A stretch of DNA of 64,000 nt, taken from positions 600,513-664,512 of the forward strand of contig NZ_POAF01000002.1 in NCBI RefSeq assembly GCF_003309065.1. The letters are read 5' to 3'. This document shows positions 1-8,758 of the stretch, piece after piece (the stretch's first letter is position 1; each line of letters opens with the position of its first letter). A program made the translations under genes and the position numbers. Source of the stretch: Glutamicibacter soli. Its GTDB lineage: Bacteria > Actinomycetota > Actinomycetes > Actinomycetales > Micrococcaceae. Under the pieces are notes generated by a model, which was given only the letters and a program-made list of their open reading frames with translations, did not search any database and was not told the origin of the DNA.

Positions 1-1090
1 CGTTCGGAGCCTTGCCGGAGTAGGCCACGGTGGCGCCTTCGGCGATCGCCTTGTCCACCCCGGCGCGCACCGAGACCGCGGCCTTGGCGTCCACCAGCGG
101 GCCCATGTGCACGGAAGGATCCAGCGGATCGCCGGTCACCCAGGAATCCAGGCGGCCGGTGAGCTTGGCCAGGAACTCCTCGGCAATCGACTCGTCCAGG
201 ATCAGCCGGCTGGTGGCGGTGCACTTCTGACCGGTGGAGCGGAAGGCGCCGAACAGCACCTGCTCGCTGGCCAGGTCCAGGTCCGCGTCAGCCAGCACCA
301 CGGAGGCGTTCTTCCCGCCCATTTCAGCCTGCACCGGGATGCCGCGGGCGGCGCCGGCGGCGCACAGCCGACGGCCCACCCCGGTGGAACCGGTGAAGCT
401 CAGCGCGTCAAGGTGCTCGTGCTCCATGATCGCATCGCCCAGCGAGCCCGGTCCGATGACCAGGTTCAGCACGCCGGCCGGCAGGCCGGCGTGGGCCAGG
501 GCCTCCACCAGGCGCACCGCCAGCAGCGGCACCAAGCTGGCAGGCTTGAACACCACGGTGTTGCCGAAGACCAGCGCCGGGGCAATCTTCCAGGCCGGGA
601 TGGCGATCGGGAAGTTGAACGGGGTGATTACGCCGACCACGCCCAGCGGCTTGTGGGTGACCATGATCTGCTCCCCGGCGCGCGGGGACTGGTACACGGT
701 GCCGGCGGCGCGCTCGGCCTCCGCGGCGTAGTAGGTCAGGATCTGCGCGGCGCGCAGCACCTCGCCCACGCCTTCGGCCTTGGTCTTGCCTTCCTCGGCG
801 GAAAGCTGCTCGCCGAAGCTGGCGGAGTTCTCCTGCAGGTAGGCGGCCGCCTTGACCAGGATCGCCCCGCGGGCGGCCATCGGGGTGGCCGCCCAGGACT
901 TCCGGGCCGCTTCGGCGGCTTGGAATGCCTGGTCGATCTGGTCCGTGCTGGCGGCGTTGCCGGAGGCCAGGACCACGGCGGAGTCCGAGGCGCTCTGCGT
1001 GGTGATCATGCCGCCTTCGCCTTGCACCCAGACACCGTTGATGTACTGGTCGAGCTGGGCGAGCAGGTTTGCGGAGGTCGATAGGGTCAT
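1..1090 (-). CDS. Aldehyde dehydrogenase, semialdehyde type (3' end cut by window edge)
   Basis: NAD(P)-dependent oxidation of an aldehyde to an acid. About 363 N-terminal residues are visible; the gene runs off the left edge. Visible family motifs are GVVGVITPFNFP (active-site Asn region), FTGSTGVGR (cofactor loop), EMGGKN (general-base Glu) and FRSTGQKCTATSR (catalytic Cys). The pattern resembles alpha-ketoglutarate-semialdehyde dehydrogenases such as Bacillus YcbD. The ATG at 1090 has an AGAAGG ribosome site 8 bases upstream. It lies 34 bases downstream of gcdH on the same strand, so the two probably form an operon. Glutarate semialdehyde or succinate semialdehyde are plausible substrates by context; the exact one cannot be read from sequence. 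Confidence 0.85.
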   Translation of the reverse strand, partial: MTLSTSANLLAQLDQYINGVWVQGEGGMITTQSASDSAVVLASGNAASTDQIDQAFQAAEAARKSWAATPMAARGAILVKAAAYLQENSASFGEQLSAEEGKTKAEGVGEVLRAAQILTYYAAEAERAAGTVYQSPRAGEQIMVTHKPLGVVGVITPFNFPIAIPAWKIAPALVFGNTVVFKPASLVPLLAVRLVEALAHAGLPAGVLNLVIGPGSLGDAIMEHEHLDALSFTGSTGVGRRLCAAGAARGIPVQAEMGGKNASVVLADADLDLASEQVLFGAFRSTGQKCTATSRLILDESIAEEFLAKLTGRLDSWVTGDPLDPSVHMGPLVDAKAAVSVRAGVDKAIAEGATVAYSGKAPN

Positions 1091-1124
1091 CGAAATATGC
1101 CTTCTCTCGTGCGGTTCGGCCGGT

Positions 1125-2303
1125 TTAGCGGAAGGCCGGAACGCCGGTCAGCTTGTTGCCCAAGATCAGGGTGTGGACCTCGTCGGTGCCCTCGTAGGTG
1201 CGCACGGATTCCAGGTTGTTGGCGTGGCGCAGCGGCGAGTAGTCGAGGGTGATGCCGTTGCCGCCCAGGATGGTGCGGGCCTCGCGGCAGATCTCGATGG
1301 CTTCGCGGCAGTTGTTCAGCTTGCCCACGGAGATCTGGTGCAGGTCCAGGGTGCCGGCGTCCTTCTGGCGGCCGATGTGCAGCGCCAGCAGGAAGCCCTT
1401 GTTGATTTCCAGTGCCATGTCCACCAGCTTCTGCTGGGTCAGCTGGTAGCCGGCCAGCGGCTTGTCGAACTGCAGGCGCTCCTGCGAGTACTTCAGGGCG
1501 ACCTCGAAGGCGTCGCGGGCGGCGCCCATGGAGCCCCAGATGATGCCGTAGCGCGCTTCATTCAGGCAGGAGAACGGACCCTTCAGGCCCTTGACCTCGG
1601 GCAGCACTGCCGAGCCCGGCAGGCGCACGTCGACCAGCTCGATTTCGCACTGGATCGAGGCGCGCATGGACAGCTTCGGCTCGATCGGGGTGGCCTTGTA
1701 GCCCGGGGTGCTGGTCGGCACCACGAAGCCGCGGATGCCCTCGTCGGTCTGCGCCCAGATCACTGCGACCTTGGCGACGTTGGCCAGGCCGATCCAGCGC
1801 TTGGAGCCGTTCAGCACCCAGTCGTCGCCGTCGCGGCGGGCGAAGGTCTTCATGCTGGACGGGTCCGAGCCCGCGGTCGGCTCGGTCAGGCCGAAGCAGC
1901 CGATGGCCTCGCCGGCGGCCATCTGCGGCAGCCACTCCCGCTTCTGCTCCTCGGAGCCGTGCTTGTAGATGGCGCTCATGGCCAGCGAACCCTGCACCGA
2001 GACGAATGTGCGCAGGCCCGAGTCGCCGGCTTCCAGCTCCGCTCCGGCCAGGCCGTACTCCACGGCCGAGCGTCCGGCGCAGCCGTAGCCGTCCAGGTGC
2101 ATGCCCAGCAGGCCGAGCTTTGCCATTTCCGGCACGATCTCCAGCGGGAAGACTGCGTCCTCGTACCAGCGGGCGATGTTCGGCTTGATGCTCTCGTTGA
2201 CGAAGCCGCGCACCGAGTCGCGCAGGGCGAGCTCTTCGCTGGTCAGCAGCGCGTCGAAGTTGATCAGGTCTGCCGGGTCCAAAACGCGTTCTGCCAGTGC
2301 CAT
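1125..2303 (-). CDS. gcdH: Glutaryl-CoA dehydrogenase (acyl-CoA dehydrogenase family)
   Basis: FAD enzyme that oxidises and decarboxylates glutaryl-CoA to crotonyl-CoA, the entry of glutarate, lysine or 5-aminovalerate carbon into beta-oxidation. The 392-residue length is normal. Features shared with known glutaryl-CoA dehydrogenases include GYGCAG, GCFGLTEPTAGSDPSSM, SLRAS-like and NEARYGI segments, LGGNGI, and the terminal TYEGT motif with the catalytic Glu near residue 371, followed by the family's HTLILG-type tail. Start ATG at 2303 has a strong GGAG site 9 bases upstream. It is transcribed divergently from the PucR-family gene and probably continues into the aldehyde dehydrogenase. Function is well supported by family resemblance. 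Confidence 0.9.
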   Translation of the reverse strand: MALAERVLDPADLINFDALLTSEELALRDSVRGFVNESIKPNIARWYEDAVFPLEIVPEMAKLGLLGMHLDGYGCAGRSAVEYGLAGAELEAGDSGLRTFVSVQGSLAMSAIYKHGSEEQKREWLPQMAAGEAIGCFGLTEPTAGSDPSSMKTFARRDGDDWVLNGSKRWIGLANVAKVAVIWAQTDEGIRGFVVPTSTPGYKATPIEPKLSMRASIQCEIELVDVRLPGSAVLPEVKGLKGPFSCLNEARYGIIWGSMGAARDAFEVALKYSQERLQFDKPLAGYQLTQQKLVDMALEINKGFLLALHIGRQKDAGTLDLHQISVGKLNNCREAIEICREARTILGGNGITLDYSPLRHANNLESVRTYEGTDEVHTLILGNKLTGVPAFR

Positions 2304-2382
2304 GGTGGTCTCCTTGAAGAGGTGTTGAAACGTGAGGTTCGGCGTCTTGCCGTCCCGTTGGCCGGGACTGCGTCACACACCG

Positions 2383-2464
2383 TCGAATTGCTTACCTCTG
2401 AAATTACGCAACAATTGTGATTCGCGCCTTAGACATTCTGTACAAGAGAGTCCGAATTGTCGGA
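2383..2464. promoter_or_regulatory. Candidate PucR1 control region between gcdH and pucR1
   Basis: The intergenic region contains two copies of a CGAATTG-centred motif (TCGAATTGCTTAC at 2383-2395 and CCGAATTGTCGGA at 2452-2464) and an ACAATTGT palindrome at 2411-2418. The second copy is part of an inverted repeat TCCGA-ATTG-TCGGA that overlaps the -10 box of the regulator. A third similar copy (TCGGATTGTTTGC) sits at 5297-5309, upstream of the CoA-transferase. A shared operator for the divergent regulator is an inference. Confidence 0.35.
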
Positions 2465-2475
2465 TACTTTTTCTA
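2463..2475 (+). promoter_or_regulatory. Leaderless-type promoter -10 box of pucR1
   Basis: GATACT at 2463-2468 ends exactly 7 bases before the A of the ATG at 2475, so transcription would begin at or next to the start codon. No Shine-Dalgarno sequence precedes the ATG. The paralogous regulator at 14305 has GATAAT at the same distance. Confidence 0.5.
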
Positions 2476-4019
2476 TGATCACGCTTCTTCAGCTCGGCAC
2501 CGCCCTCGCGTCGGATCTGGAGCCCGGTCCATCGGGCCGCTACAGCACCACCCCGATTGCCGGCGTCCACGTCTCCGAGCTGGAGGACCCGACCCCGTAT
2601 CTTTCGGGCGGCGAGCTGCTGCTGACCACCGGGATGATTTTCGCCCGCGGCCAGGTCGACCCGGCCGTCTACGTGCGGCGGCTTCAGGAGAAGTCGGTCA
2701 AGGTCCTGGGCATCGGGCTGGGGCCCTCGCTCACCGCCATCCCGCCGGCGCTGGCCGCGGCCTGCGCGGAAGCGAAACTGGAAGTGGTGGTGGTCCCGGA
2801 CCAGGTGCCGTTCCAGAACGTTTCGCGCGCCTACTGGAATCTGGCCATGCGCAGCAGCAATGCCGACCTGATGGATTCGCTGGGCACCCAGACCGCCATG
2901 GCGCGAGCCGCCATGCGCCCCGACGCAGTGCCCGCGGTGGTGCGCGGGCTGGCGCAGTCGCTGGGCGGCTGGGCGGCCTACGTGCCGCGCTTCGGCGAGG
3001 GAGAAACCGTCTGGCCCCCGTCCGCCGAGCAGTTCATGCCCAAGGTGCGGCGGGAAACGCACCGCATCGACAAGCTGGAGGCGCCCAGCACCGCGACCTT
3101 CGAGATCCTGAACCAGCCGGTGGTGCTGTATCCGGTGCTGGTCAACGCGCAGGTGTACGGGGTGCTCTCGCTCGGTCCGGGACGGCGGCTGACCCCGGCG
3201 GACCGGCAGGTCATCACGACGGTTTGCGTGCTGCTGGCCATGCGCTCGCGCCAGCGCGAGCAGCAGGCCGAGTCCACGGCGGTGCTGGGCAGCGCGGTGG
3301 CCAAGCTCGCGGTGCGCGGACAGCTGGAAGCGGCCAGGATGCTGGCCGAGGATTCGGGACTGCCCGATGTCCCCTCGACGCTGCGGTTGCTGGCGTTGCG
3401 CGCGCAGGGAAGCATCCCGGTGTCATTCGCCGCCGAGTCGGCCCGCGGGCTGCTGGGCCCGGAACCCTACGACCTGGGGCCGGCGTTGAAGGCCACGCCC
3501 TTCGTGTTCGAACACGAGTCGTCCTTGATTGCCCTGCTTGACGCGTCGCTGGTGGCCCCGCTGGGCGAGCGCCCCTTCGATGATCTGGAGGGCACCGAGT
3601 TCCAGGTGCTTGGCTTCTCCCCCGAGAACCAAAACCAGATCCCTGAAACGGCCGCCGTGCTCTCCGCCCAAATCCACGGAGCGCAGATCCCCTCCATCTT
3701 CCAGGCGCTGCGCGCGGCGATTGCGCGGGCGCCGAAGGGCATGCTGACGCATCTGGGTTCCAGCGACGAATCCAAGGCGTCCAACTGGGTCAAGGCGCTG
3801 CACGAGTATGCCAGGGCGGACCTGGTGGCCACGGTGACCAGCTACCTGCGCCATCGCGGCACCTGGGAAGAGGCGGCCCGGGAACTGGGGCTGCACCGCA
3901 ACACGCTGCGCTACCGGATGCAGCTGGTGAATTCGCTGATCGGCGTGGATGTGGATGACCCGGACGTTTCAGCGCACCTGTGGCTTGCGCTGCGGCACGC
4001 TGAAACGCACGGATTCTAG
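2475..4019 (+). CDS. PucR-family transcriptional regulator 1
   Basis: Predicted cytosolic DNA-binding activator of catabolic genes, 514 residues. The N-terminal PucR domain contains the segment HVSELEDPTPYLSGGELLLT near residues 33-52. The C-terminal HTH_30 region has the family signature YLRHRGTWEEAARELGLHRN followed by TLRYR. I chose the ATG at 2475 rather than the upstream in-frame TTG at 2457, because a -10 box lies 7 bases before the ATG and the paralog at 14305 has the same arrangement and the same first residues (MITLLQLG). It is divergent from gcdH and convergent with the CoA-transferase (9 bases apart), so it probably controls glutarate-type catabolism. The effector is unknown. Confidence 0.85.
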   Translation: MITLLQLGTALASDLEPGPSGRYSTTPIAGVHVSELEDPTPYLSGGELLLTTGMIFARGQVDPAVYVRRLQEKSVKVLGIGLGPSLTAIPPALAAACAEAKLEVVVVPDQVPFQNVSRAYWNLAMRSSNADLMDSLGTQTAMARAAMRPDAVPAVVRGLAQSLGGWAAYVPRFGEGETVWPPSAEQFMPKVRRETHRIDKLEAPSTATFEILNQPVVLYPVLVNAQVYGVLSLGPGRRLTPADRQVITTVCVLLAMRSRQREQQAESTAVLGSAVAKLAVRGQLEAARMLAEDSGLPDVPSTLRLLALRAQGSIPVSFAAESARGLLGPEPYDLGPALKATPFVFEHESSLIALLDASLVAPLGERPFDDLEGTEFQVLGFSPENQNQIPETAAVLSAQIHGAQIPSIFQALRAAIARAPKGMLTHLGSSDESKASNWVKALHEYARADLVATVTSYLRHRGTWEEAARELGLHRNTLRYRMQLVNSLIGVDVDDPDVSAHLWLALRHAETHGF

Positions 4020-4028
4020 GAACCGGCC

Positions 4029-5192
4029 CTAGACGGTGGCGGCGGCCCCCAGCCATCCGCGCACCACGTCATTGTGCTCGCCGAGCTTGGGCGGGGCCTG
4101 GCGCGGGGTGTCCAGCGCCGGGGTCCAGATGGCCGGGTGGCGCACCTGTTCGCCGACCGCGACGCCCTGCGCGTCCAGCACTTCAATGGTGGGCTCCAGG
4201 CCCAGCGAGGCGGCGTAGTCCAGGCCTTCGGCGATGTTCGCGACCTTGCCGGCCGGCACGCCGACCTCGGTCAGGCGGCTTTGCCAATTGGCGCCGGTGT
4301 CGGCGCGCAGGGCCTGTTCCAGCAGCGGGATGAGCTCCTCGCGGTGCGCGACGCGCTGGGTGTTGGTGGAGAACCTCGGGTCGCCGCTCAGCTCGGGAAC
4401 CCCGAGCTCGGCGCACAGCTTGACGAACTGGCCGTCGTTGCCGCAGGCCACGGCCACCGAGCCGTCTTGGCAGTCCAGCAGCTGGTAGGGAACGATGGAG
4501 GGGTGCGCATTGCCCATGCGCCCGGCGATCTTCCCCGCGCCGAGGTAGGCCTGGCCCTGGTTGGCCAGCGCGCCCTGCAGGCTGGAGAGCAGATTGACCT
4601 CGATGTGCGCGCCGCGGCCGGTCTTCTGCCGGTTCTGCAGCGCCGCGAGGATCGCGATGGTGGCGTCCTTGGCGGTGAGCACGTCCACCAGCGCCACGCC
4701 GGCCTTCATCGGATCCGCATCAGCTTCGCCGGTGATGGACATCAGCCCGCCCAGGGCCTGCACGATGAAGTCGTAGCCGGGGATCTTGGATCCGCCCGCC
4801 GACCCGAAGCCGGTGATCGATGCGTAGATCAGCGACGGGTTCAGCTCGGAGAGCTCCTCGTAGCCCAGGCCCATCTTGTCCATGCCGCCGGTGATGAAGT
4901 TTTCCACCAGCACGTCGGCCTTGGAAACCAGGTCTCGGGCGACCTCGCGGTCCTGCTCGTTGCGCAGGTCCAGCGCGATGGACTGCTTGTTGCGGTTGAC
5001 CGATTCGAAGTAGGTGGCGCCGGTCGCGGAGAATGGCGGGCCCCAGCTGCGGGTGTCATCCCCGGTTTCCGGGCGTTCGACCTTGATGACGCGCGCACCC
5101 AGGTCGGCGAGCGTCATGGTACTCAGGGGTCCGGCGAGAACCCGGGAAAAGTCAGCGACGACAATTCCTTCCAATGGTCGAAGTCCGCTCAT
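4029..5192 (-). CDS. CaiB/BaiF (class III) CoA-transferase, probably glutarate CoA-transferase
   Basis: Moves CoA from an acyl-CoA donor to a carboxylic acid. The protein has 387 residues, with the N-terminal PLEGIVVADFSRVLAGP segment, the catalytic Asp in GVALVDVLTA near residue 170, and an AHPSIVPYQ segment and a LGEHN C-terminal segment that resemble mammalian SUGCT (succinyl-CoA:glutarate CoA-transferase). That likeness and the neighbouring gcdH suggest glutarate activation to glutaryl-CoA. The ATG at 5192 is preceded by a weak GGGGAG site. A TAGGGT -10-like box lies upstream. Substrate assignment is inference; the family is certain. Confidence 0.8.
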   Translation of the reverse strand: MSGLRPLEGIVVADFSRVLAGPLSTMTLADLGARVIKVERPETGDDTRSWGPPFSATGATYFESVNRNKQSIALDLRNEQDREVARDLVSKADVLVENFITGGMDKMGLGYEELSELNPSLIYASITGFGSAGGSKIPGYDFIVQALGGLMSITGEADADPMKAGVALVDVLTAKDATIAILAALQNRQKTGRGAHIEVNLLSSLQGALANQGQAYLGAGKIAGRMGNAHPSIVPYQLLDCQDGSVAVACGNDGQFVKLCAELGVPELSGDPRFSTNTQRVAHREELIPLLEQALRADTGANWQSRLTEVGVPAGKVANIAEGLDYAASLGLEPTIEVLDAQGVAVGEQVRHPAIWTPALDTPRQAPPKLGEHNDVVRGWLGAAATV

Positions 5193-5333
5193 GATGCTCC
5201 CCTACTCGTTGATTTCGTCCTTCTCTACCCTAGGTGTGCGCGCCGTCACGGGCTTGGGTTGTTCTGCCCAAGTTCTTGTGAAGAATGCACAAAAGCTCGG
5301 ATTGTTTGCCGTCGCACAGACGGCCGGCGGCGG

Positions 5334-6515
5334 CTACGGGGCTGCCGGTTCGGGGTGCAGCGCGTCGCGGATCAGCTGCGAGCTGCGCTCATTGCCGAAG
5401 CTGAAGGAGCCGGTGGCGTCGATCCGGCCCAGCACCTCGGTTCCGGCCGGCGTGGATTCAAGCCGCCAGTCGGTTTCCTTGTCCATGTTGAACAGGTTGA
5501 CGAACAGCGCGCCGTCCGCGTGCGCCTGGAGCATCATCGTTTTCATCCAGCCAGCCTGGGTGATCCAGTCATCGGCCTCGGCGTAGAACGGCGGGCTCTG
5601 CGGCCACTGGAATACCCAGGAGCCCCAGGCCTCGGCGCATTCACCTCCCGCGGTGAAGAAGGATTCGCCGCGCGAGGCCGAGGCGACCTCCGCGATGCCC
5701 CACGGCTTGCCGCCGGCCAGCTGCTTGAGCTGCGCCACCGGCGCGCCGAAGACGTCGTCGTAGGACTGCCAGTTGCAGTTGACAGCGGGGTCGTTGGCGT
5801 CGGCCCAGTTGAAGCCGTCCAGCGCCAGCATGTCCACGGAGTCGGCGCCCGGGTAGGCCGAGGCGAAGTCGACGGGTGTCCCATCCGGGGCGGATCCGGC
5901 CACCAGCGGGTTCCAGACCAAAGCGGCATCCGGCGCCCAGCGTTCCTTGAGCTGGTACACGTGCCGGAACATCCGCACGTAGTCGGCGGCGGTGTTCCCG
6001 CCGTTCACCCCGACGGACCAGGGACGGATGGCGTCGTTCATTTCCGGGGCGAAGCGCACCAGGATCGGCTGGTTCGCCGCGTACTTCTGGGCCTGCTTCA
6101 GCCAAGAGACCAGATAGTCGTCGTGGCTTCCAGCAGCGATGGCCGCCGGGCGGTATTCCGGCTGGTCCACGCTGCGGTTCTCCCAGTCGTTGGGTTCCCA
6201 GGCGATCAGCAGGGCCGCGTTGCGCCGCGCGGCTTCGGCCGCGTAGTCCGCGGGGAATCCGGGTTGGTTGGTGAAGTCCACATAGGTGGAGAGCATCCCG
6301 TTCGCGGCCCCGAGCTCGGCTTCGTCCCCGGGCACGTCGCCGAGCTGCGCGGCGGCCCACCCGATGACCGTCTGGCAGGTGTCCGGATCGGCGGTCCCGC
6401 TGCACCCCTGCGGCGCTTCGGTGGCCTGCGCCGCCGGAACGGCGGCGAGGCACAGCGCCGCGGCAAGCGCGGCGGCGCTGATCCGGCGGAATGCTGGAAA
6501 ACGTGGGTGCGGCAC
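5334..6515 (-). CDS. Secreted glycoside hydrolase, GH26-like
   Basis: Probable secreted beta-mannanase-like hydrolase of 393 residues. A signal peptide covers about residues 1-32 (RR followed by an alanine-rich hydrophobic stretch and AQA). The candidate acid/base Glu is in VRFAPEMND (near residue 158) and the candidate nucleophile in WGIAEVAS (near residue 276), the spacing and motifs expected for GH26. The GTG start at 6515 follows an AAAGGA site. It sits between the CoA-transferase and the efflux pump without an obvious functional link. GH26 membership is judged by motif; the polysaccharide substrate is unknown. Confidence 0.65.
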   Translation of the reverse strand: MPHPRFPAFRRISAAALAAALCLAAVPAAQATEAPQGCSGTADPDTCQTVIGWAAAQLGDVPGDEAELGAANGMLSTYVDFTNQPGFPADYAAEAARRNAALLIAWEPNDWENRSVDQPEYRPAAIAAGSHDDYLVSWLKQAQKYAANQPILVRFAPEMNDAIRPWSVGVNGGNTAADYVRMFRHVYQLKERWAPDAALVWNPLVAGSAPDGTPVDFASAYPGADSVDMLALDGFNWADANDPAVNCNWQSYDDVFGAPVAQLKQLAGGKPWGIAEVASASRGESFFTAGGECAEAWGSWVFQWPQSPPFYAEADDWITQAGWMKTMMLQAHADGALFVNLFNMDKETDWRLESTPAGTEVLGRIDATGSFSFGNERSSQLIRDALHPEPAAP

Positions 6516-6598
6516 GGCAGTTCCTTTCCTGGGCGGCCCCGCCCGGTTCGGAAGGGCTCTGCGGTGGTCGCCGGAACGGGAGCGTCCCGGCGCGGGTC

Positions 6599-8158
6599 CT
6601 AGATGGTCTTGCGCAGCGGGACTTCCTTGATGAACAGGATGCAGATGAAGGCGATGGCCGCGACCGCTGCCGAGACCAGGAAGACCAGTCCCGTGGCTTC
6701 CCCGTAGGCGGATTCGACCACGCCGCGCACTGCCGGCGGCATGCCCGACAGGTTCAGCGAGTCCCCGGAACCGCCCTTCGAGGTGTCAACGCCCAGCTTC
6801 GCCAGGCCCTCGGAGACCAGGGAGGCCACCTGGGTGGCGAGCATCGCGCCGAGGAACGCGACGCCGGCGGAACCGCCCACGGAACGGAAGAACGCCACCG
6901 AGGAGCTGGCCGCGCCGATGTCGGTGACCTTCACGGTGTTCTGCACCGCGAGCACCAGGTTCTGCAGCATGAAGCCCATGCCCACGCCGTTCAGGAACAT
7001 GCCGATGGCCAGGATCCAGTACTCGGTGCCGTGGTGCATGCAGCCCAGCAGGCCCAGCCCGGCCACGTTCAGCAGCGAGCCGATGACCAGGTAGATTTTC
7101 CAGCGTCCGAAGCGGGTGATCATCTGGCCGGAGAATACGGAGCCGCAGTAGTTCCCCGCGATCATCGGCAGCGTCATCAACCCGGCCGCGGTGGGTGTGG
7201 CTTCCCGGGCGATCTGGAAGTACTGCCCGATGAACGCCCCGCTGCCGAACATGCCCACGCCGATCGCCACGGAGGCGATGATCGCCAGCGAGGTGGTGCG
7301 GGTGGTGATGATCTTCAGCGGAATGATCGGTTCCACGACGCGCGATTCGACCAGCAGCAGGGCCGCGGTGAGCACCGCGACGCCGCCGAGCATGGTGTAG
7401 GTCTGCCAGGAGTTGAAGGCGAAGAACTCGTCCTTGCCCACATAGGACACCCAGATCAGCAGCGTGGAGACCGCCAACGTCAGCAGCAGCGCCCCGCCCC
7501 AGTCGATGCGCACCTTGCGCTTCTGGTGGCTCAGGTGGAGGGTTTTCTGGATCAGGATCATGGACAGCACGCTGATCGGGATGCCGAAGAAGAAGCACCA
7601 GCGCCAGCCCAGTGGCGAGTCGACGATGAATCCTCCCAGCAGCGGGCCGGCCGCGGTGGACACCGCCATGACGGCGCCGAAGTACCCGGAGTAGCGTCCG
7701 CGTTCGCGCGGGGCGATGACCGTGCCGATCACCGCCATGCCCATGGCCGTCAGCCCTCCCATGCCGATCCCCTGGATCACGCGGGCGGCCAGCAGCACCG
7801 GAATGGACCAGGCCATGCCCGCCAGGAAGGATCCGAGGATGAAGACCAGGATGCCCGCCTGCAGCATCTTCTTCTTGTTGAACAGGTCCGCCATCTTCCC
7901 CCAGATCGGGGTGGTGGCGGCGTTGGCCAGCAAGGTGGTGGACAAAACCCAGTTGAAGTCGGTCTGCGATCCGCCGAGCTTGTCCATGATGGTGGGCAGC
8001 GCGATGGCGACGATGGTGGCGGCGAGCATCGCCGCAAAGAACGAGGCCAGCACGCCGGCGATGGAGCGCAGCACCTCGCGCTGGGTCATCTGCGGGGTGT
8101 CGGCGGCCGCCTCGGCCAGGTCGGTCGGGCCCGCGGCCCGCGGAGTCCGGTTAGCCAT
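6599..8158 (-). CDS. MFS multidrug efflux transporter, EmrB/QacA (DHA2) type
   Basis: Proton-driven drug exporter in the cytoplasmic membrane. The 519 residues hold about 14 hydrophobic segments, as in the 14-TMS DHA2 group. They include motif C-like GPLLGGFIVDSPLGWRWCFF near the fifth helix and a motif A-like GKMADLFNKKKM loop. The ATG at 8158 (MANRTPRAAG) overlaps the last codons of the MarR gene by 8 bases, giving translational coupling; the longer reading frame to 8203 would lie deeper inside marR and is less likely. The N-terminus has a roughly 35-residue cytosolic extension. Drug range cannot be predicted. Confidence 0.85.
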   Translation of the reverse strand: MANRTPRAAGPTDLAEAAADTPQMTQREVLRSIAGVLASFFAAMLAATIVAIALPTIMDKLGGSQTDFNWVLSTTLLANAATTPIWGKMADLFNKKKMLQAGILVFILGSFLAGMAWSIPVLLAARVIQGIGMGGLTAMGMAVIGTVIAPRERGRYSGYFGAVMAVSTAAGPLLGGFIVDSPLGWRWCFFFGIPISVLSMILIQKTLHLSHQKRKVRIDWGGALLLTLAVSTLLIWVSYVGKDEFFAFNSWQTYTMLGGVAVLTAALLLVESRVVEPIIPLKIITTRTTSLAIIASVAIGVGMFGSGAFIGQYFQIAREATPTAAGLMTLPMIAGNYCGSVFSGQMITRFGRWKIYLVIGSLLNVAGLGLLGCMHHGTEYWILAIGMFLNGVGMGFMLQNLVLAVQNTVKVTDIGAASSSVAFFRSVGGSAGVAFLGAMLATQVASLVSEGLAKLGVDTSKGGSGDSLNLSGMPPAVRGVVESAYGEATGLVFLVSAAVAAIAFICILFIKEVPLRKTI

Positions 8159-8657
8159 CCGAGCCGCTTCGCGGTTCTTCGGCCTGCAGCTCGCGGTGTT
8201 CATGGATGCCCTGGATCATCGAGTTGTTCAGTTCGCCCAGCGCGTCGGCGATCAAGGTCAGGCGGTCGTTGTCCCAGTCGGGCAGCAGCGGGCGCAGACG
8301 TTCGATGCGCAGCTGGGCCCGGGCTTCGAGCCGGTCGCTGCCGGCTTCGGTCACCCACAGGACCTGGCGGCGTGCGTCCAGGTCGCTGGGCCGCTTGTCC
8401 AGCAGTCCCGCCTGCTCCAGTTCGGCCAGATGCCGGCTCATCGCCGCCGTGCCGATGCCCAGATGGCTGGCGAGGTCGGCCGCGTGCGTGGGCTGGCGCA
8501 TGTCCAGGGTCTTGAGCACATGGTGCGAAGCGTTGGAGACTTCGGGATCGGTCTGGTCCAGGTGCGAGAAGGAACGCAGCAGCCGCGAGGTCCGCGCCAG
8601 CTCGTCCAGCAGGCGTCCGAGCAGCTCGGTCGGAGCCTTGTTCACTGGCCACTGCAC
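8151..8657 (-). CDS. MarR-family repressor of the efflux operon
   Basis: Winged-helix repressor that probably autoregulates and controls the overlapping efflux gene. The start is ambiguous. An upstream GTG at 8690 would place the start inside the promoter/operator, while the GTG at 8657 (VQWPVNKAPTELL) has a GGCAGG site 8 bases upstream, so I prefer 8657 (168 residues). The wHTH region contains LASHLGIGTAAMSRHLAELEQ (recognition helix) and LDKRPSDLDARR (wing). An imperfect inverted repeat at 8692-8713 overlaps its -10 region. The ligand is unknown. Confidence 0.8.
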   Translation of the reverse strand: MQWPVNKAPTELLGRLLDELARTSRLLRSFSHLDQTDPEVSNASHHVLKTLDMRQPTHAADLASHLGIGTAAMSRHLAELEQAGLLDKRPSDLDARRQVLWVTEAGSDRLEARAQLRIERLRPLLPDWDNDRLTLIADALGELNNSMIQGIHEHRELQAEEPRSGSDG

Positions 8658-8691
8658 AATATATCGCCTGCCTATCTTCGGGGGTTCCACT

Positions 8692-8723
8692 CAACTCTAA
8701 GTTTAGATAGTTGCCTTGGTCAA
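8692..8723 (-). promoter_or_regulatory. marR-efflux promoter with overlapping operator-like inverted repeat
   Basis: On the minus strand TTGACC (8718-8723) and TAGAGT (8694-8699) form a -35/-10 pair with an 18-base spacer. The inverted repeat CAACTCTAA / TTAGATAGTTG (8692-8713) covers the -10 box, as expected of a self-binding MarR repressor. Confidence 0.55.
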
Positions 8724-8758
8724 CGTTTTCTGGGTCTCACTCCCGATAGGCTGGAGTC

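Noticed and set aside
4074..6602. Very long open frame antisense to the CoA-transferase and hydrolase genes (842 codons)
   Set aside because: It mirrors codons of real genes on the other strand, has no family motifs, and is the usual shadow of high-GC coding sequence.
6491..8515. Long open frame antisense to the MFS gene (674 codons, Gln/His/Gly/Arg-rich)
   Set aside because: The composition is that of a reverse-strand shadow of a membrane-protein gene; no domain is recognisable.
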